This document shows, one piece after another, positions 54,647-63,886 of a stretch of 64,000 nucleotides of DNA. The position numbers and the translations under genes are program-made. How positions within the stretch are numbered: position 1 is the stretch's first letter; the number at the start of each line of letters is the position of its first letter. Source of the stretch: Pseudarthrobacter equi (GTDB taxonomy: Bacteria > Actinomycetota > Actinomycetes > Actinomycetales > Micrococcaceae); assembly GCF_900105535.1 (NCBI RefSeq), contig NZ_LT629779.1, positions 3,100,001 through 3,164,000 of the forward strand. Reading direction: 5' to 3'. The notes beneath the pieces are model-generated. The model was not told where the DNA came from. It worked only from the letters and a program-made list of their open reading frames with translations, and ran no database searches.

Positions 54647-55938
54647 TGGCCATTTCCGGGCGTTTCGTCCTCCTGGTACTGCTGGGGCTTGTACCGGTCC
54701 TGCTGCTGCCGGGGTGGGGCTCGTTCTTCGCCGTGGCCGCTGTGCTAGCAGCCGTTGCAGGCGCTGACCTTGCCTTGGCCGGATCGCCCCGCTTGCTGCA
54801 GCTGGTCCGCAGCGGGCCCGTCAACGTTGCCCTCAACGCGCCGGTGCACGCCGCGCTCACCATCCATAACAACGGACGGCGCCGCGTGCGCGGCAGTTTC
54901 CGCGACGCCTGGCAGCCTTCGGCCGGGGCGGCCAACCCAATCCAGCTGGTGGACGTGCCCGCGGGCGAAAGCCGGCGTGCCGCCGTCGTGCTCCGGCCCG
55001 TCCGGCGCGGCGACCTGAAATCGCCGCATGTCACCTTCCGTTCCTTCGGCCCCATGAGGCTTGCCGCCCGGCAGCGGACCGTCATTTCGGCCGGGTCGAT
55101 CCGGGTGCTTCCGCCGTTCAATTCGCGGCGGCACCTGCCCTCGAAGCTGCAGAAACTCCGCGAGCTCGACGGCAAGGCGGCGGTCCAGATCCGCGGCGCC
55201 GGCACCGAGTTCGACTCCCTGCGCGACTACGTCCGGGGCGACGACGTCCGCTCCATTGACTGGCGGGCAACGGCGCGGCGCTCCGCCGTGGTGGTGCGGA
55301 CCTGGCGTCCCGAACGGGACCGCCGCGTGGTGATGGTGCTGGACACTTCCCGCACCGCGGCGGCAAGGATCGACGACGAGACGCGGCTGGACAGCGGCCT
55401 GGAAGCTGCCCTGCTGCTTGGCATCCTCGCCGAGCGCGGCGGAGACCGGGTGGACTTCCTCGCTTTCGACCGCAGGGCACGGGTCCGGGCTGGCACCGCG
55501 GGCAAGGGCAACCTGCTGGGACGGCTAGTCCAGGCCATGGCACCGCTGGAACCGGAACTCATCGAGATGGACTGGGCCGCCGTTCCCGCCGAGGTACGGG
55601 CGGTAACTGCCCACCGCTCCCTGGTGGTGCTGCTGACCAGCCTCGACGGAGGCGCACCGGAGGAAGGCCTCATTCCCGCGGCGGCGCAGCTGGCCGCACA
55701 GCACGTGGTGGTGGTGGCCGCGGTGCGTGACCCCCAACTGGGCGCCATGTTGGCCGAACGCAGCGATGCTGCAGGAGTCTTCAGGGCAGCTGCCGCCGAA
55801 CGTGCACTCCTCCAGCGTGCCGCCGTCAGCGCTGAACTCCGCCGTTTTGGCGTGGAGGTGGTGGATGCCGAACCGCACCAGCTGCCACCCGGGCTGGCCG
55901 ACATGTACATCCGGCTCAAGGCTGCCGGTAGATTGTGA
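54646..55938 (+). CDS. DUF58/vWA-like membrane protein
   Basis: This 430-residue protein has two N-terminal hydrophobic segments (about 5–45) and a DUF58 core with RGAGTEFDSLRDYVRGDDVRS's conserved Arg/Asp pattern followed by IDWRATARR. A vWA-like domain follows (about 225–400; VVMVLDTSRT, a degenerate MIDAS). It overlaps moxR by one base. DUF58 proteins are presumed substrates or partners of MoxR. It closes the tight five-gene coupling; the DUF4166 gene follows after 31 bp. Confidence 0.9.
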   Translation: MAISGRFVLLVLLGLVPVLLLPGWGSFFAVAAVLAAVAGADLALAGSPRLLQLVRSGPVNVALNAPVHAALTIHNNGRRRVRGSFRDAWQPSAGAANPIQLVDVPAGESRRAAVVLRPVRRGDLKSPHVTFRSFGPMRLAARQRTVISAGSIRVLPPFNSRRHLPSKLQKLRELDGKAAVQIRGAGTEFDSLRDYVRGDDVRSIDWRATARRSAVVVRTWRPERDRRVVMVLDTSRTAAARIDDETRLDSGLEAALLLGILAERGGDRVDFLAFDRRARVRAGTAGKGNLLGRLVQAMAPLEPELIEMDWAAVPAEVRAVTAHRSLVVLLTSLDGGAPEEGLIPAAAQLAAQHVVVVAAVRDPQLGAMLAERSDAAGVFRAAAAERALLQRAAVSAELRRFGVEVVDAEPHQLPPGLADMYIRLKAAGRL

Positions 55939-55969
55939 ATCCAGCGCCGCAATCCAGCAGGAGGTCCCC

Positions 55970-56719
55970 ATGAACGCACCGATCTATAAGCAGGCCCTGG
56001 GCGCGGACTTCAGCCGGCTCCAGCCGGAACTCCAGGAGTACTTTTCCCTGGTGCCCGGCTCGGGGCGGTACGGCGTGGGCGAGGGAACGTTCGACGTCGT
56101 GGGCTGCCGCCAATCCTGGCTGCGCCCACTCATGCGGCTTACCAGCAGCGAAGAGGCGTTCTTTCCGGAGTACGGCGAGAATGTCCCGTTCCGGATCGAG
56201 AACCACGCGCACCTCGATCCCTTCGGCCGTTCCAGCCTGACAGCACGGCGGGAGATCCGCTTTACGGGCCGCACCCGGATGTTCCAGGACACCACCAGCG
56301 TCAACCAGCGGAGCGACCTGCAAGAGCAGGGCGAGGGGAAGAAGCCGAGCGGCGGAACCCCTCTGGTGGACTACGTGGGACGGTGCCGGCGGATGGTCAC
56401 CGACCTGAACCTCAGCGTGACCCCGGAGGGCAGGCTGCGCGGCGTATCCGAAGCCTCCCGCCTGTTCCTCGGGCCGCTGCGCATTCCCCTGCCGTCTGCG
56501 CTCGACGCCAAAGCCTACGCCGAGCAATGGTGGGATCCGGCCGAGGGCCCCGCCGGCAGGCACCGCATCCAGGTCAAGGTCATCCAGCCGCAGATCGGCT
56601 TGGTGCTGGTGTACGCCGGCAGCTTCGATTACCGGCTGCGGCCTTACACCGGGGGCAGCTCCGCCCAGAGTTTCCTGCCGCGGTACGCACAGCCGGATCG
56701 ATGGGAAAACCGGACCTGA
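55970..56719 (+). CDS. DUF4166-domain protein
   Basis: This 249-residue soluble protein matches the DUF4166 pattern: GxGxFxVxGC-like GEGTFDVVGC, an FRIENHAHLDPFGRSSL stretch, and a C-terminal VYAGSFDYRLRPYT. The domain is usually fused to, or encoded beside, a saccharopine-dehydrogenase-like protein; here it stands alone. The start has AGGAGG 5 nt before the ATG; an upstream extension would fall inside the DUF58 gene. Function unknown. It converges on the MetE-like gene with only 14 bp between stops. Confidence 0.75.
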   Translation: MNAPIYKQALGADFSRLQPELQEYFSLVPGSGRYGVGEGTFDVVGCRQSWLRPLMRLTSSEEAFFPEYGENVPFRIENHAHLDPFGRSSLTARREIRFTGRTRMFQDTTSVNQRSDLQEQGEGKKPSGGTPLVDYVGRCRRMVTDLNLSVTPEGRLRGVSEASRLFLGPLRIPLPSALDAKAYAEQWWDPAEGPAGRHRIQVKVIQPQIGLVLVYAGSFDYRLRPYTGGSSAQSFLPRYAQPDRWENRT

Positions 56720-56733
56720 GCGTCCTGGCCGGC

Positions 56734-57798
56734 CTAGCCGAGGGCCTGCTGGTTCAGCCCGTCGGCCACCTTGGTCAGCTGGCCCAGGAGTTCCTTTGCC
56801 CGGGACGGGGTGACGGCGGCCAGCCCGGATGAGGGTGTGATCCGGACGCTGCTGATGGCGGCGGCAGGAAGACCAAGCTGCCGCCACGGGCGCCACACGG
56901 CGTCAACGCAGTCAGCGGTCTTCGTCCGTGCAGTGCCGGCCACGTCCAGCGCACCGATCCAGAGCCGCTTTCCAGCTTCAGAGGCGCCCGCCAGCTGTTC
57001 CCACTGGCGGGTGGTCAGCGCCTTGAGCGGCACGGCAACTCCGTCCGCACCGGCCGCGAGGATCTGTTCGAACGGCGCCTCCACCTCAGGTACCGCAATA
57101 ACAGTTTCCACGGCGCCGGCGGCACGTAATGCGTCCAGTACGAGGCGCCACGACTCCCGGGCTTCGGAACCCGCCACCGCGCGGAGGGTACGGTAGCCGC
57201 TGGCCGTGGGGATAGTGCCGGCCAGCACCGCAGCGATATCCGGTTCGTCCAGCTGGACAACCAGCCGGGCTCCGGGCACGGCGGCCGCCACCCTGCCGAG
57301 GTAGCTTCCCACGCCGGCAGCCAGCGACGCCGCGAGGTCCCGCCGGGCACCATAGTCGATCAAGGCACGCTCACCGTTATGCAGGTGCAGTCCCGCGGCC
57401 AGGCTCATCGGGCCGACCAGCTGAATCTTGATTTCCGGGGCAGGGCTGTCTTCTGCGCCCGCCACATCGGCCAGGATGTTGATGTCCGTGGACAACGCCG
57501 AGGCCGCGCGGCGGTAATCCTTGCCCGGCCGGTCCACCAGGCGCCAGCCGAAGGGCTGCACATCGACGGCCAGCTCTTCAAGGAGGGACGCGGTGCGCCC
57601 CAATGCGTCGGAGCCGACGCCGCGGGCCGGGAGTTCCGGGAGGAACGGCAGGTGCGGGCTGCCGAGTTCGCCGCGGATGATCCGCATTGCTTCGTAGGGG
57701 TCGTCACCGGGCCACTGCCCGAGTGCCGTGGCGGTCACTTCCGTGGGCAGGAGCTGTTCCGGCGCCGGAGCGGAAACCCCTGGGTGTTGGGCGGTCAC
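56734..57798 (-). CDS. Cobalamin-independent methionine synthase-like protein
   Basis: This 354-residue protein resembles the C-terminal catalytic half of MetE (TIM barrel): TATALGQWPGDDPYEAM, IKIQLVGPMSLAAG and VVQLDEPDIAAVL. The full-length MetE has about 750 residues and a zinc site of two Cys, one His and a Glu; here one Cys is seen (TADCVDAVW) and the Zn set is not complete, so methyl transfer to homocysteine is uncertain. The GTG start overlaps the chorismate mutase stop, so the two are co-translated. In mycobacteria a similar short MetE-like protein exists without assigned role. Confidence 0.8.
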   Translation of the reverse strand: MTAQHPGVSAPAPEQLLPTEVTATALGQWPGDDPYEAMRIIRGELGSPHLPFLPELPARGVGSDALGRTASLLEELAVDVQPFGWRLVDRPGKDYRRAASALSTDINILADVAGAEDSPAPEIKIQLVGPMSLAAGLHLHNGERALIDYGARRDLAASLAAGVGSYLGRVAAAVPGARLVVQLDEPDIAAVLAGTIPTASGYRTLRAVAGSEARESWRLVLDALRAAGAVETVIAVPEVEAPFEQILAAGADGVAVPLKALTTRQWEQLAGASEAGKRLWIGALDVAGTARTKTADCVDAVWRPWRQLGLPAAAISSVRITPSSGLAAVTPSRAKELLGQLTKVADGLNQQALG

Positions 57799-58202
57799 GC
57801 TCGCGTCGGCGCCTGCGCCTGCCGGCCAGTCGCCGCCTGGTGGTCCTCGGCAATGGCTTCGTGGTGCCGGATCACTTCGCCAATGATGAAGTTAAGGAAC
57901 TTCTCGGCGAACGCCGGATCCAGGTGAGCGTCCTCGGCGAGCCTCCGCAGCCTTGCGATCTGCGCCGCTTCCCGCCCGGGATCGCCCGCAGGCAGGCGGT
58001 GGTTGGCTTTGAGGAATCCGACTTTCTGCGTTGCCTTGAACCGCTCGGCCAGCAGGTACACCAGGGTCGCATCGATGTTGTCGATGCTGGAGCGGATTGA
58101 CAGCAGTTCAGCCATCACCGACTGGTCGACCTGCCCGGCCAGCGAACTGGCTGCGGGGTCGAAATCGTCGGAATCGGAAGAATGGAGGTTGTGCTGCGTC
58201 AT
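57795..58202 (-). CDS. Chorismate mutase, AroQ type
   Basis: This 135-residue all-helical chorismate mutase has RSSIDNIDATLVYLLAERF and KVGFLKANHRLPAGDPGRE, the AroQ helix pattern with Arg/Lys ligands for chorismate. It converts chorismate to prephenate for Phe/Tyr synthesis. Actinobacterial AroQ of this short intracellular kind is boosted by complex formation with DAHP synthase, which is not in this window. It is the first gene of a two-gene leftward unit with the MetE-like gene. Confidence 0.92.
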   Translation of the reverse strand: MTQHNLHSSDSDDFDPAASSLAGQVDQSVMAELLSIRSSIDNIDATLVYLLAERFKATQKVGFLKANHRLPAGDPGREAAQIARLRRLAEDAHLDPAFAEKFLNFIIGEVIRHHEAIAEDHQAATGRQAQAPTRA

Positions 58203-58243
58203 GCATCCAGTCTATGGGCAGGCAGCGTATTGAACCGGCTGTT

Positions 58244-58277
58244 AAGCGCCGGTGCAGCGTTTGCCGCACCGGCGCTT
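58244..58277. terminator. Hairpin upstream of chorismate mutase and downstream of the dpp operon
   Basis: A 12-bp stem, AAGCGCCGGTGC with its complement, has a 10-nt loop. It lies after the stop of the fused ABC ATPase gene on the minus strand. The following U's are few. Confidence 0.65.
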
Positions 58278-58300
58278 CACCCCGTGGCCGAACCCCGAGC

Positions 58301-60016
58301 CTAGAGGCCCAGGAGTGCCCGGCTTTCCTCCCGCCGCCGGGCCTGCTCGTCAGGATCGGGAACCGGAAGCGAGGCGATCAGGCGGCGGGTGTAGTCGTGT
58401 TGCGGACTTCCCATGACCTGGCTGCCGATCCCCTGTTCCACCAGCTTTCCCTTGTACAGCACGCCCACCCACGTGGACAGGATGTCTACCACCGCGAGGT
58501 CGTGGCTGATGAACAGGCAGCCGAAACCGAACTCTTCCTGGATGTCCCGGAACAGTTCCAGGACCTTCGCCTGGACCGAGACGTCGAGGGCCGACGTCGG
58601 CTCGTCGGCAATCAGCAGCCGCGGGTTCAGGCTCAGCGCGCGCGCCAGGGACGCCCGCTGCCGCTGCCCGCCGGAGAGTTCATGCGGGTACCGTCCCGCA
58701 TACGACGCCGGGAGCTGGACTGATTCGAGCAGCTCGCCGACGCGTTTGCGCGCCTGCCCTTCGCTGGGCCGGGTGTGGATCACCATGGGTTCGGCGATGC
58801 ATTCGCCGATGGTCAGCTGCGGGTTGAAGGAAGCGGCCGGGTCCTGGAAGACGAACCCGATGTCCTTGCGGAGCGGCTTGAAGGTCCTTTCCCGCAGGTC
58901 CAGCATCTCGTAGCCCAGGACCTTGAGGCTGCCGCCGGTGGTCCGGTTCAGGCCGGCGATGGCCCGCCCGATGGTGGTCTTGCCAGAGCCGGACTCCCCC
59001 ACCAGCCCGAAGACCTCACCCCTGGACAGGGTGAAACTGACGCCGTCCACTGCCTTGAAGGCCGGTGTTCCCAGCCTTCCGGGGTATTCGATGGTGAGGT
59101 TTTTCGCTTCGACCAGCACCTCCCCGCCCTGGTGGCGCCGTTCCGTCAGCCCTTCCGACGCCGAGTTCCGGCCCAGGTGCGGCACCGCGGCCAGGAGCTG
59201 CCGGGTGTACTCCTGCTTGGGCTCGGCGAACAGCTTCCGCGCTGGCGCCTCTTCCACGATGTCGCCCCGGTACATCACCACCACCCTGTCGGCCAGGTCT
59301 GCCACCACGCCCATGTTGTGGGTGATCAGGACGATCGAGGTGCCGTATTGGCCGCGCAGGTCACGGAGCAGTTCCAGGATTTCCGCCTGGACAGTGACGT
59401 CGAGGGCTGTGGTGGGTTCATCCGCCACGATCAGTCCGGGGTTCAGTGCGATTGCGGCTGCAATGACCACCCGCTGCTTCTGCCCGCCGGAGAACTGGTG
59501 GGGGTAGTAGTTCACCCGGTGTTCGGGATCCGGGATACCCACCTTGCGGAGGGCATCGATGGCCCGTTCCTTGGCTTCCTTGGCTGAGACCCGTTTGCCG
59601 CTGCCCTGTCCGGAGTGGGCGCGGATACCCTCTGCGATCTGCCAGCCGACAGTAAAGACCGGGTTCAGTGCCGTGGACGGTTCCTGGAACACCATTGCCA
59701 CGTCCCGCCCGCGGATCTGACGCAGGCGGGCAGGGCTGAGGCTGATGATGTTGGTGCCGTTGATGAGGACGGCGCCGGAACTGGTGGCCGTTTCAGGCAG
59801 CAGGCCGAGGATGGTTTTGGCGGTGACGGTCTTTCCCGAGCCCGACTCCCCTACGATGGCCAGGACTTCACCGGCCTTGAGCTCCAGGCTCACATCCTTG
59901 ACGGCATGAACGTCGCCGGAGTCGGTGGCAAAGGTGACCTCCAGGTGGTCGATGCCAAGGACGGTCTTTGTTTCCGGGCCTCCGTTGCCCGATGGCGTGT
60001 CCAGGTTTTCGGTCAC
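58301..60016 (-). CDS. dppDF: Fused dipeptide/oligopeptide ABC ATPases (DppD–DppF)
   Basis: This 571-residue protein carries two complete ATPase modules. Walker A GESGSGKT occurs at 56–63 and 340–347, with signatures FSGGQ and LSGGQ and the two ADEPT Walker B regions. Both end with C-terminal segments typical of OppD/DppD and OppF/DppF (KQEYTRQLLAAVPH; HDYTRRLIASLP). It powers the DppBC permease. In most operons the two are separate genes. The GTG start overlaps the dppC stop. It is the last gene of the operon. Confidence 0.95.
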   Translation of the reverse strand: MTENLDTPSGNGGPETKTVLGIDHLEVTFATDSGDVHAVKDVSLELKAGEVLAIVGESGSGKTVTAKTILGLLPETATSSGAVLINGTNIISLSPARLRQIRGRDVAMVFQEPSTALNPVFTVGWQIAEGIRAHSGQGSGKRVSAKEAKERAIDALRKVGIPDPEHRVNYYPHQFSGGQKQRVVIAAAIALNPGLIVADEPTTALDVTVQAEILELLRDLRGQYGTSIVLITHNMGVVADLADRVVVMYRGDIVEEAPARKLFAEPKQEYTRQLLAAVPHLGRNSASEGLTERRHQGGEVLVEAKNLTIEYPGRLGTPAFKAVDGVSFTLSRGEVFGLVGESGSGKTTIGRAIAGLNRTTGGSLKVLGYEMLDLRERTFKPLRKDIGFVFQDPAASFNPQLTIGECIAEPMVIHTRPSEGQARKRVGELLESVQLPASYAGRYPHELSGGQRQRASLARALSLNPRLLIADEPTSALDVSVQAKVLELFRDIQEEFGFGCLFISHDLAVVDILSTWVGVLYKGKLVEQGIGSQVMGSPQHDYTRRLIASLPVPDPDEQARRREESRALLGL

Positions 60017-61038
60017 GGTTTGCTCGATTCTGTGTCTCGTCCCGGGGCGGCGTTGCCGGCTGGGGAAACGGCCGGAGCCTTGCGGTTCGCCCGCTTGCGG
60101 CCGCGCAGGCGGGGATCGTTGAGGTCGTTGATGCTTTCACCCACCAGGGTCAGTCCCAGGACCACCCACACAATGGCCAGGCCCGGGAAGACTCCCGTCC
60201 ACCAGATGCCGGAGGTCGTATCAGCAAGGGCCTTGCTCAGGTCGAAGCCCCATTCGGAGGCCGAGCTGGGTTCGATGCCGAAGCCCAAGAAACCCAGTGC
60301 GGCCAGCGTGAGGATCGCTTCTGACGCATTGAGCGTGAAGATCAGTGGCAGTGTCCGCGTGGCGTTCCGGTAGATATGGCGGGTGATGATGCGCAGGTTC
60401 GACGCCCCCACCACCTTGGCGGACTCAACGAACGGTTCGGCTTTGAGCCGGATGGTCTCGGCCCTGATGACCCGGAAGTACTGCGGGATGAACACCACGG
60501 TGATGGATATGGCCGCTGCCATGACACCGCCGAAGAGGCTGGACTGTCCGCCGCTGATCACGATGGCCATGACGATCGCCAGCAGCAGGGAAGGGAAGGC
60601 GTAGATGGCGTCCGCCACCACCACCAGGATCCGGTCAAGCCAGCCGCCGATGTAGCCGCTGACCAGTCCAAGGATGACGCCGGCGAAGATGGACAGCACC
60701 ACGGCGATGATGATGACCAGCAGTGCCGTCTGGGTTCCCCACATCACGCGGGAGAGGACGTCGTAGCCACCCACGGTGGTGCCCAGCGGGTGCTTGCCGC
60801 CGGGCGGCTGCTGGGCGGGAAAGTTTCCGTCGCCGTCAGACAGTTGGGCGAATCCGTACGGGGCGATGAAGGGGGCAAGCAGTGCGGTCAGGAGAAAGAC
60901 TGCTGTCAGGACGAGGCCCATGATGAGCATCCCGCGCTGCAGTCCCACGCTTTGGCGCACATGCGACACCACCGGGAGCCGAAGGAAGAAGGATGCCCGC
61001 GGGTTGGCCACGGGTGCTGGTGCTTCAGTTGTGGACAT
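60013..61038 (-). CDS. dppC: Peptide ABC transporter permease, DppC type
   Basis: This 341-residue permease has six predicted helices and the N-terminal cytoplasmic region of OppC/DppC. It carries the EAA-like loop AKVVGASNLRIITRHIYRNA. The start is 2 bp from the dppB stop. With dppB it forms the channel for peptide uptake. The C-terminal tail (about 30 residues) is charged. Confidence 0.95.
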   Translation of the reverse strand: MSTTEAPAPVANPRASFFLRLPVVSHVRQSVGLQRGMLIMGLVLTAVFLLTALLAPFIAPYGFAQLSDGDGNFPAQQPPGGKHPLGTTVGGYDVLSRVMWGTQTALLVIIIAVVLSIFAGVILGLVSGYIGGWLDRILVVVADAIYAFPSLLLAIVMAIVISGGQSSLFGGVMAAAISITVVFIPQYFRVIRAETIRLKAEPFVESAKVVGASNLRIITRHIYRNATRTLPLIFTLNASEAILTLAALGFLGFGIEPSSASEWGFDLSKALADTTSGIWWTGVFPGLAIVWVVLGLTLVGESINDLNDPRLRGRKRANRKAPAVSPAGNAAPGRDTESSKP

Positions 61039-61040
61039 GG

Positions 61041-62132
61041 TCAGTACCTCACCCGCGGGTCGATCAGCGCGGCGACGACGTCCACGATGAAGTTGGTGGT
61101 GGCGACGATGACTGCCAGGAGCACCACAATGCCCTGGACGGCAACGTAGTCACGGGCCGTGAGGTACGTTGCAAGCTGGAAGCCCAGCCCCTTCCATTCG
61201 AAGGTCTTCTCCGTCAGGACTGCACCACCGAGCATCACGGCGATCTGCAATCCCATCACGGTGATGATCGGAATCAGCGCCGGTTTGTACGCGTGCTTGG
61301 TCACCAGCCTGAACTCGCTGACCCCGCGTGAACGGCCGGCCTCGACATAGTCCTTGCCGAGCGTGCCGATGACGTTCGTGCGCACGAGGCGGAGGAAGAT
61401 CCCGGCCGTCAGCAGGCCCAGGGCAATGGCCGGAAGCACAGCGTGGGCCATGACGTCGCCCAGGGCAGCCATGTTCCCGCTGCGCAAGGCGTCCAGCCAG
61501 TAAATTCCCGTGGGAGCCTGGAGCGACGTCAGTGCCAGTTCGGTCGAGATCTTCGCGCGCCCGGCCACCGGCAGCCAGCCCAGCCAGACGGAGAACGTCA
61601 GCTTCAGCAGCAGTCCGGCGAAGAACACGGGGGTGGCGTAGCAGAGGATGGCGAAGATGCGCAGGACGGCGTCCGGAAGGTGGTCCCTGCGCTGGGCCGC
61701 CAGCATGCCCAGCGGAATGCCGACGAGGAGCGCCACAATCAGGGCGTTGATGCTCAGTTCCAGGGTGGCGGACCCGTAGGTCCCGAGCATTTCTGTCACT
61801 TTGCGGTTGTCGGACAGTGTGGTGCCGAAGTTGCCGGTCACCAGCTGTCCCAGGTATTCGAAGTACTGCACCAGGAGCGGCCGGTCGTACCCGGCGGCGG
61901 TGATCCGCTGCTGCAGTTGGTCTGGCGGCAGCCTGCCGCCCATCGCGGCGGTGATCGGGTCGCCTGTGATCCTCATGAGGAAGAACACCATGGTGACCAG
62001 GATGAAAATAGTGGGGAAAATCAGGAGGAAACGGATCAGGATGTACTGGCCAAGTCCTCCGCCGGACGACTTCTTCTTAGCCGGCAACAGGCCGTCGGAA
62101 TCTTCCGGCGGCGCTTCAATCAATGTGGTCAT
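61041..62132 (-). CDS. dppB: Peptide ABC transporter permease, DppB type
   Basis: This 363-residue permease has the DppB/OppB layout: YILIRFLLIFPTIFILVTMV, a large extracellular loop after the first helix, and the EAA loop EAGRSRGVSEFRLVTKHAYKP. It follows the binding-protein gene after a 122-bp gap with a strong hairpin. AGG lies about 9 nt before the ATG. Confidence 0.95.
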   Translation of the reverse strand: MTTLIEAPPEDSDGLLPAKKKSSGGGLGQYILIRFLLIFPTIFILVTMVFFLMRITGDPITAAMGGRLPPDQLQQRITAAGYDRPLLVQYFEYLGQLVTGNFGTTLSDNRKVTEMLGTYGSATLELSINALIVALLVGIPLGMLAAQRRDHLPDAVLRIFAILCYATPVFFAGLLLKLTFSVWLGWLPVAGRAKISTELALTSLQAPTGIYWLDALRSGNMAALGDVMAHAVLPAIALGLLTAGIFLRLVRTNVIGTLGKDYVEAGRSRGVSEFRLVTKHAYKPALIPIITVMGLQIAVMLGGAVLTEKTFEWKGLGFQLATYLTARDYVAVQGIVVLLAVIVATTNFIVDVVAALIDPRVRY

Positions 62133-62197
62133 CGGATTACCTAAAAGCTAAAGCCCGCGCCATTGCTCCCCCACAGGACTGGCTGGAAGCGGCCAAC

Positions 62198-62225
62198 GGG
62201 GCGGGATGCTGGTGCATCCCGCCCC
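62198..62225. terminator. Intercistronic hairpin between dppA and dppB
   Basis: GGGGCGGGATGC-tggt-GCATCCCGCCCC is a perfect 12-bp stem. It has no U run on the minus strand, so it likely protects or shapes the dppA mRNA and limits read-through to the permeases rather than fully terminating. Confidence 0.75.
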
Positions 62226-62254
62226 TTTGCCCGCCGTGGGCAGAATTGGCCGGA

Positions 62255-63886
62255 CTACTTGGAGATAACACCCAGGCGGGTCTTGAACGAAGCGTCCAGG
62301 GTGGTCTCCACGCCCTTGACGTCGGCACCGGACACGAGGACCTGGGCACCCTGGAGCAAAGGCAGGGTGGAGAGGTCCTTGGCAACGGCGTCCTGGGTTT
62401 CGCCCAGGATCTTGACGCGCTCGTCCTTGTCCACTGTGGTCAGCTGCTTCTGGATCAGGGCTGCAACGGCGGGGTTGTCGTAGTGGTTCTTCAGGAAGTT
62501 ACCCGGAACGAAGAACGGCGTGAGGTAGTTGTCCGGATCGGAGTAATCGGGGAACCAGCCCAGCTGGTAGACCGGGTAGGCGTCGGCGGTGCGGTCCTTG
62601 GAGTACGTGACCCACTCGGTGGACTGCAGGTTCACGGTAAACAGGCCGGACTTTTCAAGCTGTTCCTTAATCATGGCGTATTCGTCGCCCGAGGAGCTGC
62701 CGTAGTGGTCCGGGTTGTACTGGAGCTTGATGGTGACCGGGCCGCTGATTCCGGCGTCGGCGAAGACCTTCTTGGCCTTGTCCAGGCTCGGCTTGCCGCC
62801 ATCTCCGTAGAGGTCCTTCAGGGGCTGCTTTGCGCCGAGGAATCCTTCCGGGACCACGGAGTAGGCAGGCAGGTACGTGCCCTTGTAGACCTGGGTGGCG
62901 ATGGCGTCGCGGTCCACGATGTTGGCCATGGCCTGTCGGACGGCCAAGGCCTTTGCGGGGTCGGCCTCGGGGGTCTTGGCGCCGTACGGCATGGTGTCGA
63001 AGTTGAAGACGATGTACCGCAGCTCGCCGCCGGGGCCCTTGTGGACCTTGACCTTGGAATCCTTCTCCAGGTCGGCGACGTCCGTGGCGGTCAGCGACCG
63101 GCCGGCAACATCGATGTTGCCCTGCTGGATATCGAGCTTGAGGTTGTTGGCGTCGGCGTAGTACTTGATGTTGGCGCCGCCGTTGGCTGGCTTGCCGAGC
63201 AGTCCCTGGTAGTCAGGGTTCACGCTGAGGCTGATGAGCTCGTTCTTCTTGTAGCTGTCGATGCTGTAGGGACCGGCGAAAGGCTTGGCTTTGACGATGT
63301 CGTCGTCGCCCATGACCTTGTCCGCCGGGAAGACTTCCTCGTCGATGATGGGTCCCGAGTTTGACGCCAGGACGCCCGGGAAGACCTGGTCGTTTGCGGC
63401 CTTGAGCTTGAAAACGACGGTGGTGTCGTCAGTCGCTTCAACGGACTCCAGGTTGCTCAGCAGCGACGCAGGGCCATTGGGGTCCGCGATCTTGACCACG
63501 CGGTCAATGGAGAACTTCACATCGGATGAAGTGAGCGCATGCCCGTTGGCGAATTTCAGTCCGGATTTCAGCTTGACCGTGTACTCGGTGGGGGCGGTGA
63601 AGGACGCTGATTCGGCGATGTCCGGCGAGGCGTCGGCACTTCCGGGCTTGGCGTTCAGCAGGAAGGGGTAGATCTGGTTCATCACCAGGAAGGAACCGGC
63701 GTCGTAGGAACCCGCGGGGTCGAGCGTGACCACTTTGTCAGTCGTTCCGAGGGTAATCGTGCTGCCTCCGCTGCCGTTCGTGGAGGTACCGCCACCGCCC
63801 GACGGGCCCGTGCAGGCCGTCAGTGCGAGTGCGGAGATGCCTGCCAGCGCGATGGCGCTGTGCAGTGCTTTGTTGCTCTTGGTCAT
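62255..63886 (-). CDS. dppA: Dipeptide/oligopeptide-binding lipoprotein (SBP family 5)
   Basis: This 543-residue lipoprotein has a signal peptide ending LTAC (C25) and a Gly/Ser/Thr linker. It then has the SBP_bac_5 pattern: VTLDPAGSYDAGSF, YTVKLKSGLKFANGHALTSSDVKFS, and later YQLGWFPDYSDPDNYLTPF. It captures peptides outside the membrane for DppBC. It is the first gene of the dpp operon. The 114 bp upstream to the window edge has no gene, and a promoter is expected there but was not recognised. No strong ribosome site was seen. Confidence 0.95.
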   Translation of the reverse strand: MTKSNKALHSAIALAGISALALTACTGPSGGGGTSTNGSGGSTITLGTTDKVVTLDPAGSYDAGSFLVMNQIYPFLLNAKPGSADASPDIAESASFTAPTEYTVKLKSGLKFANGHALTSSDVKFSIDRVVKIADPNGPASLLSNLESVEATDDTTVVFKLKAANDQVFPGVLASNSGPIIDEEVFPADKVMGDDDIVKAKPFAGPYSIDSYKKNELISLSVNPDYQGLLGKPANGGANIKYYADANNLKLDIQQGNIDVAGRSLTATDVADLEKDSKVKVHKGPGGELRYIVFNFDTMPYGAKTPEADPAKALAVRQAMANIVDRDAIATQVYKGTYLPAYSVVPEGFLGAKQPLKDLYGDGGKPSLDKAKKVFADAGISGPVTIKLQYNPDHYGSSSGDEYAMIKEQLEKSGLFTVNLQSTEWVTYSKDRTADAYPVYQLGWFPDYSDPDNYLTPFFVPGNFLKNHYDNPAVAALIQKQLTTVDKDERVKILGETQDAVAKDLSTLPLLQGAQVLVSGADVKGVETTLDASFKTRLGVISK

